NCBI GenBank assembly: GCA_937862675.1
Contig: CALMEC010000139.1
Location: forward strand, 1 to 11,837
Length of the DNA stretch: 11,837 nt
Direction: 5' to 3'
Origin: an uncultured Actinomycetes bacterium
GTDB lineage: Bacteria > Actinomycetota > Thermoleophilia > Miltoncostaeales > Miltoncostaeaceae
Position numbers and translations under genes: made by a program. A model generated the notes under the pieces. That model searched no databases, was not told where the DNA came from, and worked only from the letters and a program-made list of their open reading frames with translations. The stretch's first letter is position 1, and each line of letters opens with the position of its first letter. Shown here piece after piece: positions 6,469-11,837 of the stretch.

Positions 6469-7104
6469 ATGGCAACCGAACCGTCCGCGACGAACCCGTC
6501 ATCGGATAGCCCGAGTCCCGAGGGCGTCATCGACGCCGCCGCCAAGGCGGCCGAGGCGTCACTCGAACTCCTCGCGGGCATGCTCGACGACGCGGGCCAG
6601 ATCTGGCACCGCAGCCTCATCATGTGGCGACGCCCCCTCGAGGCCGCGGCCCAGCGCCCAGTGGCACCCGGCTTCCACTCCTATGGGGACGGCAAGACCA
6701 TCGAGGAGCTCTCGGTGGGCGACACCGCGAGCCTCACTCGCACGATCACGCAGTCGGACATCGACACGTTCGCCCGCATCTCGGGTGACGACAACCCCGC
6801 CCACGTCGATCGCGAGTGGGCCGAGAAGTCGATCCTCCAGGGCCGCGTGGCCCACGGGATCCTGACGGCCGGAATCATCTCGGCCGTGCTCGGCACGGAG
6901 CTGCCGGGGCCCGGCGCCCTCTACATGGGGCAGACGCTCAAGTGGACCGCTCCCGTCCGCCCGGGCGACGTCGTGACCGGCACGGTGACCGTCAAGGAGA
7001 TCGTCCTCGAGAAGAAGCGCGTCGTCCTCGACACCGTCGCCACCGTCGGCGACACCACCGTGCTGGTCGGCGAGGCCACCGTACGCCCCCGCGCCGCGTC
7101 CTAG
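6469..7104 (+). CDS. MaoC/PhaJ-type (R)-specific enoyl-CoA hydratase with N-terminal helical extension
   Basis: Residues 70-211 form a MaoC hot-dog domain. The hydratase-2 motif is intact: SGDDNPAHVD, with Asp107 and His112 in the catalytic positions of PhaJ, and GRVAHGIL (125-132) completing the pocket. Such enzymes hydrate trans-2-enoyl-CoA to (R)-3-hydroxyacyl-CoA, the monomer used by PhaC, which is encoded next. The first 65 or so residues are additional to the usual roughly 135-155-residue PhaJ: a Ser/Pro-rich stretch, then an Ala/Leu-rich amphipathic helix (about 19-60) containing AGQIWHRSLIMWRRPL. This resembles phasin helices and may hold the enzyme on the granule (inference). ATG 6469 is preceded by only a weak purine-rich GAGAGATGA. 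The gene lies 68 bp after padR and is probably at least partly co-transcribed with it. A generic MaoC dehydratase role is the alternative. Confidence 0.87.
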   Translation: MATEPSATNPSSDSPSPEGVIDAAAKAAEASLELLAGMLDDAGQIWHRSLIMWRRPLEAAAQRPVAPGFHSYGDGKTIEELSVGDTASLTRTITQSDIDTFARISGDDNPAHVDREWAEKSILQGRVAHGILTAGIISAVLGTELPGPGALYMGQTLKWTAPVRPGDVVTGTVTVKEIVLEKKRVVLDTVATVGDTTVLVGEATVRPRAAS

Positions 7105-7122
7105 ACGCATGTCGCCCGCGAC

Positions 7123-7155
7123 GGCGGACCCGGCGCATCGCCGGACGGGTCCGCC
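7123..7155 (+). terminator. Hairpin between the hydratase and phaC
   Basis: GGCGGACCCG (7123-7132) and CGGGTCCGCC (7146-7155) form a perfect 10-bp stem with a 13-nt loop. An overlapping alternative stem, CCGGCG/CGCCGG (7130-7135 and 7139-7144), uses the loop. No T-run follows, so it may be a GC-rich terminator or a partial attenuator that lets phaC be expressed separately from the hydratase. Confidence 0.5.
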
Positions 7156-7181
7156 CGGCGGGGCAGCGGTCACAAAATGTC

Positions 7182-7199
7182 GCTCCACCGGTGTGGAGC
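7182..7199 (+). promoter_or_regulatory. Palindrome upstream of phaC, candidate operator
   Basis: GCTCCAC-CGGT-GTGGAGC is a perfect 7-bp inverted repeat ending 22 bp before the phaC GTG. The AT-rich CACAAAAT just upstream (7171-7178) is the only -10-like element in this gap, which would place the palindrome at the transcription start, a common repressor position. An mRNA hairpin in the 5' leader is the alternative. Confidence 0.45.
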
Positions 7200-7221
7200 A
7201 CAACTCCGGAAAGGTGACAAT

Positions 7222-8931
7222 GTGAGTTCGTCCAACGGCACGTCCGACGGCCCCGAGAAGCGCCCCGCGCTCGACTCGGTCCTCTCGCAGATCGACCCGC
7301 TCGGCATCGGTCGCGCGAGCTACGAGGCGTTCTCCAGCCTTGCGGCGAAGCCGCAGACGCTGTTCGCGGCCGGGGCCCGCTTCATGACGGGGATGCTCGC
7401 CGCGGCGTCGGCGACGACCTCCCGCGTGCTGGGCGAGGACGTCGAGGGACCGGAGACCCCGGGTCGCAAGGACCGGCGCTTCGCGGATGCGACCTGGAAG
7501 GGGAACCCGGCGTACTTCGCCGCCCTGCAGGGGTACCTGCTCTGGAGCAAGCTGCTGACCGAGCTGGTCGAGGCGGCCGAGGTCGATGAGATCACGCACG
7601 AGAAGGTGCGGTTCGGCACGGAGGTCGTGGTCGACGCCCTCGCGCCCACCAACTTCCTCATCACGAACCCCGCGGCGCAGAAGCGGGCCCTCGAGACCGG
7701 CGGGCTCAGCCTCTTCCGTGGCGCACGCACGTTCATCGACGACCTGGCCACCAACGGCGGGCTTCCCCGTCACGTCCGCAAGGACGCGTTCACCGTGGGG
7801 AAGGACCTCGCGGTCAGCCCGGGCAAGGTCGTCTACCGCAACGCGCTCATGGAGCTGATCCAGTACGCGCCGACGACCGAGACGGTCCACGAGGTGCCGA
7901 TCCTGATCAGCCCGCCGTGGATCAACAAGTACTACATCGTCGACATGGCGCCGGGCCGCAGCTTCGTGGAGTGGGCCGTCAACCACGGCCACACGGTGTT
8001 CTGCATCAGCTACCACAACCCGACCTCCGCGGACCGGGACGTCTCGTTCGACGACTACCTCACGCGGGGTCCGCTCGCGGCGCTCGATGTCATCCAGGAC
8101 ATCACCGGCTCGGACCAGGTCAACATGGTCGGCATCTGCCTCGGCGGGACCCTCACGGCGATGATGCAGAGCTATCTGGCCGAGAAGGGCGACGACCGGG
8201 TGCGCTCGGCGACGTTCCTCAACACGCTGACCGACTTCAGCGACCCCGGGCGCCTGGCGGCGTTCACGGACGAGCAGTCCCTCGCCTACATGGAGGAGGC
8301 CATGGCCGGCCCGGGATACCTCGAGTCGTCGCAGATGATGAACACGTTCACGTTCATGCGCAGCAACGACCTCGTCTGGAACTACGTGGTCAACAACTGG
8401 CTGATGGGTCAGGACCCGCCGCCGTTCGACATCCTGTCGTGGAACGGCGACGGGACCCGGATGCCGGAGCGCATGCACTCGTTCTACGTGCGCTCGTGCT
8501 ACCGGGAGAACGCCTTCGCCAACGGACGCATGAAGCTGGCCGGGGTCACCCTCGACCCGGGCAAGGTGAAGGACGACATCTACGTCCTCACGGCCCAGGA
8601 GGACCACATCACGCCCTGGAAGGGGTCCTACCTCACCACCCAGGTCCTGAAGAACGCGTCGCCGCACTTCGTCCTCAGCTCGTCGGGACACATCGCCGGG
8701 ATCATCAACCCGCCCACCCCGAAGGCGTGGTACCGCACCGGTGACGACGACCTGCCCGCCGACCCCGACGCCTGGTTCGCCTCCAGCACGCACCACGCCG
8801 GATCGTGGTGGGAGGACTGGGCCGAGTGGATCGACACGCGCGGCGGGAAGATGGTGCCGCCGCCCGCGATGGGCAGTGAGGAGCACCCGCCGATCGAGAG
8901 CGCGCCGGGCTCCTACGTCCTCGAGAAGTGA
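7222..8931 (+). CDS. phaC: Polyhydroxyalkanoate synthase, class I-like PhaC
   Basis: The 569-residue product polymerises (R)-3-hydroxyacyl-CoA into PHA at the granule surface. The alpha/beta-hydrolase core carries the synthase lipase box GICLGG with nucleophile Cys306, the general-base region TAQEDHITPW with Asp461, and SSGHIAGIINPP with His490. These spacings are close to those of the Cupriavidus necator enzyme. The conserved Trp region FDILSWNGDGTRMP is present, and so is the HEVPILISPPWINKYYI entry to the core. An N-terminal domain of about 200 residues and a total length near 570 fit class I; no PhaE or PhaR subunit gene (classes III and IV) is nearby. GTG 7222 was chosen because AAGGTGA lies 4 nt upstream; ATG 7177 would add 15 non-conserved residues. 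It is flanked by the hydratase that can supply its monomer and by two phasin-like genes. Confidence 0.97.
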   Translation: MSSSNGTSDGPEKRPALDSVLSQIDPLGIGRASYEAFSSLAAKPQTLFAAGARFMTGMLAAASATTSRVLGEDVEGPETPGRKDRRFADATWKGNPAYFAALQGYLLWSKLLTELVEAAEVDEITHEKVRFGTEVVVDALAPTNFLITNPAAQKRALETGGLSLFRGARTFIDDLATNGGLPRHVRKDAFTVGKDLAVSPGKVVYRNALMELIQYAPTTETVHEVPILISPPWINKYYIVDMAPGRSFVEWAVNHGHTVFCISYHNPTSADRDVSFDDYLTRGPLAALDVIQDITGSDQVNMVGICLGGTLTAMMQSYLAEKGDDRVRSATFLNTLTDFSDPGRLAAFTDEQSLAYMEEAMAGPGYLESSQMMNTFTFMRSNDLVWNYVVNNWLMGQDPPPFDILSWNGDGTRMPERMHSFYVRSCYRENAFANGRMKLAGVTLDPGKVKDDIYVLTAQEDHITPWKGSYLTTQVLKNASPHFVLSSSGHIAGIINPPTPKAWYRTGDDDLPADPDAWFASSTHHAGSWWEDWAEWIDTRGGKMVPPPAMGSEEHPPIESAPGSYVLEK

Positions 8932-8937
8932 GCCGGT

Positions 8938-8966
8938 TCCGGGCCGCGGGGACCCCGCGGCCCGGA
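8938..8966 (+). terminator. Strong terminator after phaC
   Basis: TCCGGGCCGCGG and CCGCGGCCCGGA form a 12-bp perfect GC stem with a 5-nt loop (GGACC), starting 6 bp after the phaC stop and followed shortly by TTT at 8971-8973. It separates phaC from the phasin, which has its own promoter. Confidence 0.75.
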
Positions 8967-8983
8967 CCACTTTCGCGGTCCGC

Positions 8984-9010
8984 TTGACAGAGTGGGCATT
9001 TGCGTACTAT
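8984..9010 (+). promoter_or_regulatory. Phasin promoter
   Basis: A perfect TTGACA (8984-8989) and TACTAT (9005-9010) are separated by 15 bp, slightly short of the optimum. The region is distinctly AT-richer than its surroundings. Transcription would start near 9017 and give a leader of about 30 nt with AGGAG before ATG 9047. This looks like the strongest sigma-70-type promoter in the window, as expected for an abundant granule coat protein. Confidence 0.8.
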
Positions 9011-9020
9011 TGTGAACGCA
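9001..9020 (+). promoter_or_regulatory. Inverted repeat over the phasin -10, candidate operator
   Basis: TGCGT (9001-9005) and ACGCA (9016-9020) are inverted repeats with a 10-nt spacer, spanning the -10 box and the expected transcription start. A repressor bound here would block the promoter. The XRE protein encoded just downstream is the obvious candidate ligand, with PadR as the alternative; neither is shown. Confidence 0.4.
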
Positions 9021-9046
9021 TACCCCCTCAGATTCAGGAGATCGAC

Positions 9047-9361
9047 ATGGCACAGAGCACCATCGAATACACCAAGGCCGCGCAGGACAAGACCATCGAG
9101 GCCATCAAGCAGGGACAGGCCGTCCTCGTCGAGGCCGTCTCCGCCTGGGCCGAGGCCGCCCAGAAGGCGATCCCCGCGGACCTGCCCGCCCTTCCCAAGC
9201 TCCCCGAGCTCCCCAAGGGCGTCATCCCCAGCGCCGACGAGGTCGTGAAGACCAGCTTCGACTTCTACGCCGAGGTCCTCGAGGCCAACCGCAAGTTCGC
9301 CAACGACGTGCTTGCCGCCGCCGCCCCGGTCCTCAAGGACGCCCCCAAGGCCTCCAAGTAG
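9047..9361 (+). CDS. Small phasin, PHA granule coat protein
   Basis: The 104-residue protein has typical phasin features: small, no Cys, and two long amphipathic helices rich in Ala, Lys, Glu and Val. Helix 1 is residues 1-42 (QDKTIEAIKQGQAVLVEAV) and helix 2 about 63-95 (EVVKTSFDFYAEVLEANRKF). They are joined by a Pro/Leu-rich linker, LPALPKLPELPKGVIP. Phasins coat PHA granules, limit coalescence and are often the most abundant granule protein. Position right after phaC, behind a strong separate promoter and with AGGAG 6 nt before ATG 9047, supports this. A lipid-droplet coat role is the alternative, since actinobacterial phasin-like proteins serve both kinds of inclusion. The XRE gene starts 25 bp downstream without a visible terminator, so the two probably share a transcript. 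Confidence 0.85.
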   Translation: MAQSTIEYTKAAQDKTIEAIKQGQAVLVEAVSAWAEAAQKAIPADLPALPKLPELPKGVIPSADEVVKTSFDFYAEVLEANRKFANDVLAAAAPVLKDAPKASK

Positions 9362-9386
9362 TCCCGACCCCGGCCGAGCACTGACC

Positions 9387-9812
9387 ATGAGCACGTCAGA
9401 CGATCCATGGCGCACCGGCGTCGAGGAACTCGGCCGCTTCATCCACACCCAGCGCAAGCTCGCGAAGCTCTCGCTTCGTGAGCTCGCCGGTCTGACGGAT
9501 CTGTCGAACGCCTATCTCAGCCAGCTCGAGCGCGGGCTCCACGAGCCCTCGATGCGGGTGATCAACTCGATCGCCCGCGCGCTCGACCTGTCGGCGGAGA
9601 CGCTGCTCGAACAGGCGGGATGGTTCCGCACCCCGGCCGCGGCCTCCGAGCCGCCGGCCCCGACGGAGGCCTCGATCCTCGCGGACGCGCGGCTGACCGA
9701 CGACCAGAAACAGGCTCTGCTCGCGGTGTACCGCGGGTTCCGGGCCACCTCGCCGGAGCTGTCGGACGACGATTCCGGCGCCGCCGACCACACATCGACC
9801 TCATCCGTCTGA
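9387..9812 (+). CDS. XRE-family regulator within the phasin operon
   Basis: The 141-residue protein has an N-terminal helix-turn-helix (about 15-69): LGRFIHTQRKLAKLSLRELAGLTDLSNAYLSQLERG, with the YLSQLERG recognition helix typical of XRE/Cro repressors. A short C-terminal helix follows, SILADARLTDDQKQALLAVYRGF, and then a polar tail. It lies between two phasin-like genes. The same order, a small XRE regulator directly before a Lys/Ala/Pro-tailed inclusion protein, is seen at Rv0474-hbhA in Mycobacterium tuberculosis and MLDSR-MLDS in Rhodococcus; those parallels are from knowledge of the loci, and homology was not computed. It likely controls phasin levels and may sense granule surface. ATG 9387 has only a weak upstream purine run, so translation may depend on coupling to the phasin. 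Confidence 0.85.
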   Translation: MSTSDDPWRTGVEELGRFIHTQRKLAKLSLRELAGLTDLSNAYLSQLERGLHEPSMRVINSIARALDLSAETLLEQAGWFRTPAAASEPPAPTEASILADARLTDDQKQALLAVYRGFRATSPELSDDDSGAADHTSTSSV

Positions 9813-9840
9813 CGACGGTCGACAAATCAAGGAGCCCCAC

Positions 9841-10584
9841 ATGGCCAGCGCGACCACCGATCCCCTCATCCACGTCGCCGGACGCATGGTGTCCTCCGTC
9901 GACCGGTCGAAGCGCGCCGTACTCGACTACGCGCGTGCCTGGCAGAACGCCGTCGAGCCCTGGGAGATGCCGGGTGTCGCGGTGCTCGTCGACTCCGGGA
10001 TCGATGCATGGGAGGCCTATGTGGAGGTCCAGACCGACGCCGCCCGCATGGTCCTCGCGTCCTGGGTCCAGTACGCGACGGCGGTCGAGAACCTCATGAC
10101 GGTCGTCGACGCACCCGTCGAGCGCGTCGTGGTCCGCACGGCGGCCATCCCCGCGACGACGTCGGCGGCCGGGTCGACCCCGCGTCCGGCATCCGCGGCC
10201 AAGGCCGAGCCGGTCGTGGCGACCGAGCCGGCGGCAAAGGCAACGGCGACCGCGAAGACCACGAAGACGCCGTCGACGAGCACGCGCCGCACGACGAAGA
10301 AGGCGGCGCCGTCGACGACGCCCGAGTCCGCCGCAGCACAGACGGTCGTCCCGCCGGTGGCCGGGGACACTCCCGCGTCGGCGAACGGGGCGCGATCGAC
10401 GGTCAAGGAGGCCACGACCGGGTCGGTTCCCGCAGCCGCCGCGAAGCCGGCCGCCGCTCCCGAGGCTGCGAAGGCCGAAGCTCCGAAGACGGAAGCTGCC
10501 ACGGCCGAGGCTCCGAAGACGCAAGCCTCGAAGGCCGGCGCTGCCAAGGCCCAGACCCCGAAGGCACCGCGCACCTCCAGGTAG
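9841..10584 (+). CDS. Phasin-like protein with Lys/Ala/Pro-rich, histone-like tail (PhaF/HBHA/MLDS-type architecture)
   Basis: The 247-residue protein has two parts. Residues 1-95 are amphipathic helices resembling a phasin: SSVDRSKRAVLDYARAWQNA, a PWEMPG break, then AWEAYVEVQTDAARMVLASWVQYATAVENL. Residues about 100-247 are low-complexity Ala/Thr/Pro/Lys with 14 Lys and 6 Arg against about 9 acidic residues, including an imperfect 10-residue tandem repeat, KAEAPKTEAA then TAEAPKTQAS. This two-part design matches Pseudomonas PhaF (phasin plus histone-H1-like tail that binds DNA and helps distribute granules) and the HBHA/MLDS proteins of mycolata. A role linking PHA granules to the nucleoid is therefore inferred. 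AAGGAG lies 6 nt before ATG 9841, and the gene starts 28 bp after the XRE stop, so it is probably the last gene of the operon. A bidirectional terminator follows. Confidence 0.8.
   Translation: MASATTDPLIHVAGRMVSSVDRSKRAVLDYARAWQNAVEPWEMPGVAVLVDSGIDAWEAYVEVQTDAARMVLASWVQYATAVENLMTVVDAPVERVVVRTAAIPATTSAAGSTPRPASAAKAEPVVATEPAAKATATAKTTKTPSTSTRRTTKKAAPSTTPESAAAQTVVPPVAGDTPASANGARSTVKEATTGSVPAAAAKPAAAPEAAKAEAPKTEAATAEAPKTQASKAGAAKAQTPKAPRTSR
10472..10530 (+). repeat. Imperfect 30-bp tandem repeat in the phasin tail
   Basis: Two adjacent 30-bp units (about 10472-10501 and 10502-10530) share GCCGARGCTCCGAAGACG and encode KAEAPKTEAA and TAEAPKTQAS. The tail appears to have grown by in-frame duplication, so its length may vary between strains. 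Confidence 0.7.
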
Positions 10585-10602
10585 GCGTCCGGTCTCCCGT
10601 CC

Positions 10603-10639
10603 GAACGGCCACCGCCCCTTCGAGGGACGGTGGCCGTTC
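10603..10639. terminator. Bidirectional terminator between convergent genes
   Basis: GAACGGCCACCG (10603-10614) and CGGTGGCCGTTC (10628-10639) form a perfect 12-bp stem, extended by CCC/GGG across a mismatch to a TTCGA loop. It lies 18 bp after the phasin stop and 32 bp beyond the stop of the convergent synthase gene, so it can serve both strands. T-runs are short on both sides. Confidence 0.75.
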
Positions 10640-10671
10640 GTCATTCCGGGGCGCCCGGCCGGGCGATGCGC

Positions 10672-11837
10672 TCAGAAGGCGTCGACGGCGTCCTTCCAGG
10701 AGAAGGCCCGTGACGGTTCGGTGTCCTCGTCCACGTACGGGTAGTGGGACTCCTTGACGACGACGTCCGGGTCGATGCGCACCACCGAGTATCCCGCCAC
10801 GGCGCCGGCGCCGAATCCCGGGGTGAAGACCCGCATCGGCCGGTCGATGACGCCGTCGAGCACGGCGTCCTGGATGGCGATCGGGATGCTCGCCGCCGAC
10901 GCGTTGCCCACGCGGTCGATGTTGAAGTACATCTGCTCCTCGGGGATGCCGGCCTCCAGCCCGAGGTCCACCACCATCGTCCGGTTGGCCTGGTGGGGCA
11001 CGACCAGATCGATCTTCCCCGTCTCTCCCGGGAGCGTGCCGAGCTCGCCCATCATCTGCTCCAGGTAGCGCTTCACGAGCGCCTTCACCTCCGGGCCCCA
11101 GACGGTGATGTCGTTGTCGAACTCGGGGTTCGGCCAGATGATGGAGTTGACCTGCTGCACCGGACCGCTGGCGTAGGTCTGGATGGCCTCCACGTCCGCA
11201 GGGGCGTCGTCGTCGCCCGGCGCCAGCACCACCGCGGCGGCACCGTCGCCGAAGATCATGCGCGACGTGCGGACGCTCCCGATCTTGTCGGAGAACTTCT
11301 CGCCGAAGACGACGAGCACCGGTCGCTTGACGTCCTCCAGGATGCGGATCCCCTCGGCCAGCACGTAGGGGAAGCCTGCGCATGCGGCGCCGACGCCGAA
11401 CGATGCGTGGGTCTGGTAGATGCCGAGCTGTCCGGAGATCCAGGTCGCGACCGACGGGATGAGCCGGGTGTTGGTGCACGAGCAGAAGATGACGGCGGCG
11501 ATCTCGTCCGGGGAGCGGCCCGATCGGTCGAGTGCCGCCCGGGCGGCCGACAGGCCGAGGATCTCCAGGTCGCGTGCCGTGTAGAGCCGGGTCTCGATAC
11601 CGGTCTTGGACGAGATCTCGGCGGCCGACATCGGGCTCCAGCTGTACGCCGAGTTTCGGATCACGTCGTCGTTCGTACAGACGTATTCGCCCTTCTCGAC
11701 CGCGAGCGCCTCGATCCGCGGACGGACGTCGTAGGCGTCGGCGATGACGATGGGGGGCACCGGCGTCTGCTGCGCCGGCTCCGCCGGCGGACGGGGACGC
11801 CGGCGCGGGGGCTTCTCCCCGCGGGCCCGCTCGATGA
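10672..11837 (-). CDS. FabH-like 3-oxoacyl synthase III, 5' end beyond the window
   Basis: This is a ketoacyl synthase III-type thiolase-fold enzyme. Counting from GTG 11760 it has the Cys-His-Asn triad: Cys127 in GVGAACAGFP, His256 in VVPHQANR and Asn286 in DRVGNASAASIP. The N-terminal CTNDD and SKTGIETR elements and the C-terminal GFGAGAVAG are also in place. Such enzymes condense an acyl-CoA with malonyl-ACP or a related extender. The frame does not end at 11760. It stays open to the window edge through a Pro/Arg/Ala-rich stretch (EKPPRRRPRP, PAEPAQQTPVPP), no Shine-Dalgarno precedes the GTG, and about 20 residues beyond the usual FabH start are present, so the gene is entered here as partial and may carry another domain upstream. 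Substrate is unknown. It is convergent with the PHA cluster and separated by a terminator, so a shared role is not implied. Confidence 0.85.
   Translation of the reverse strand, partial: IERARGEKPPRRRPRPPAEPAQQTPVPPIVIADAYDVRPRIEALAVEKGEYVCTNDDVIRNSAYSWSPMSAAEISSKTGIETRLYTARDLEILGLSAARAALDRSGRSPDEIAAVIFCSCTNTRLIPSVATWISGQLGIYQTHASFGVGAACAGFPYVLAEGIRILEDVKRPVLVVFGEKFSDKIGSVRTSRMIFGDGAAAVVLAPGDDDAPADVEAIQTYASGPVQQVNSIIWPNPEFDNDITVWGPEVKALVKRYLEQMMGELGTLPGETGKIDLVVPHQANRTMVVDLGLEAGIPEEQMYFNIDRVGNASAASIPIAIQDAVLDGVIDRPMRVFTPGFGAGAVAGYSVVRIDPDVVVKESHYPYVDEDTEPSRAFSWKDAVDAF

Noticed and set aside
6453..6509. An 18-codon ORF (MKREMNGNRTVRDEPVIG) overlapping the hydratase start
   Set aside because: It has no ribosome site and no distinctive feature, and it lies in another frame across the hydratase start. 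Chance is the simplest explanation.
6559..8970. An 803-codon open frame on the minus strand opposite the hydratase and phaC
   Set aside because: It spans two well-supported plus-strand genes and the gap between them, has no recognisable domain and low-complexity Arg/Val/Gly composition.
1..11837. CRISPR arrays, transposons, tRNA or rRNA genes
   Set aside because: No regularly spaced repeats, transposase motifs, terminal inverted repeats or tRNA-like cloverleaf were seen when reading both strands.

Overview
The window comes from a high-GC bacterium, most likely an actinobacterium. Codons nearly always end in G or C, GTG starts are common, several genes look leaderless, and the granule genes resemble actinobacterial ones. 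No rRNA, tRNA, CRISPR array or transposase was found, so the lineage cannot be narrowed further from this sequence.

Left part (1-5497). Two minus-strand genes overlap by 8 bp: a membrane PAS-GGDEF-EAL cyclic-di-GMP enzyme with both catalytic domains intact, followed by a SIMPL/DUF541 protein. Next comes a minus-strand HAD-family hydrolase, divergent from a plus-strand Mur-ligase-like protein (MurD-like, with an unusual C-terminal-domain loop). These look like ordinary chromosomal genes.

Middle (5498-5953). A 100-bp block of almost pure G6-C19-T-G(about 74) separates the Mur ligase from a minus-strand six-cysteine zinc-ribbon-like small protein, whose 3' end runs into the tract. This is probably a sequencing or assembly artefact, so the join between left and right parts should not be trusted without long reads.

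Right part (5940-10584). This is a polyhydroxyalkanoate (PHA) granule cluster, all on the plus strand: a PadR-family regulator, a MaoC/PhaJ-type (R)-enoyl-CoA hydratase with an added N-terminal helix, a class I-like PHA synthase (PhaC) with an intact Cys-Asp-His triad, a small phasin behind a strong promoter, an XRE regulator, and a second phasin-like protein with a long Lys/Ala/Pro-rich tail. The hydratase could draw (R)-3-hydroxyacyl-CoA from beta-oxidation, the synthase polymerises it, and the two phasin-like proteins would coat the granule. The tailed one may also bind DNA, by analogy with Pseudomonas PhaF, Mycobacterium HBHA and Rhodococcus MLDS. Two regulators of different families sit inside the cluster. 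No phaA or phaB is present here.

Right edge. A strong bidirectional terminator separates the cluster from a convergent FabH-like ketoacyl synthase III whose reading frame stays open, through a Pro/Arg-rich linker, to the window edge.

The most interesting points are the PadR control region (nested palindromes, a hairpin that can hide a perfect Shine-Dalgarno sequence, a coupled 8-codon leader ORF and a leaderless-type promoter), the XRE plus Lys-tailed phasin module inside a PHA cluster, and the phasin-like N-terminus on the hydratase.
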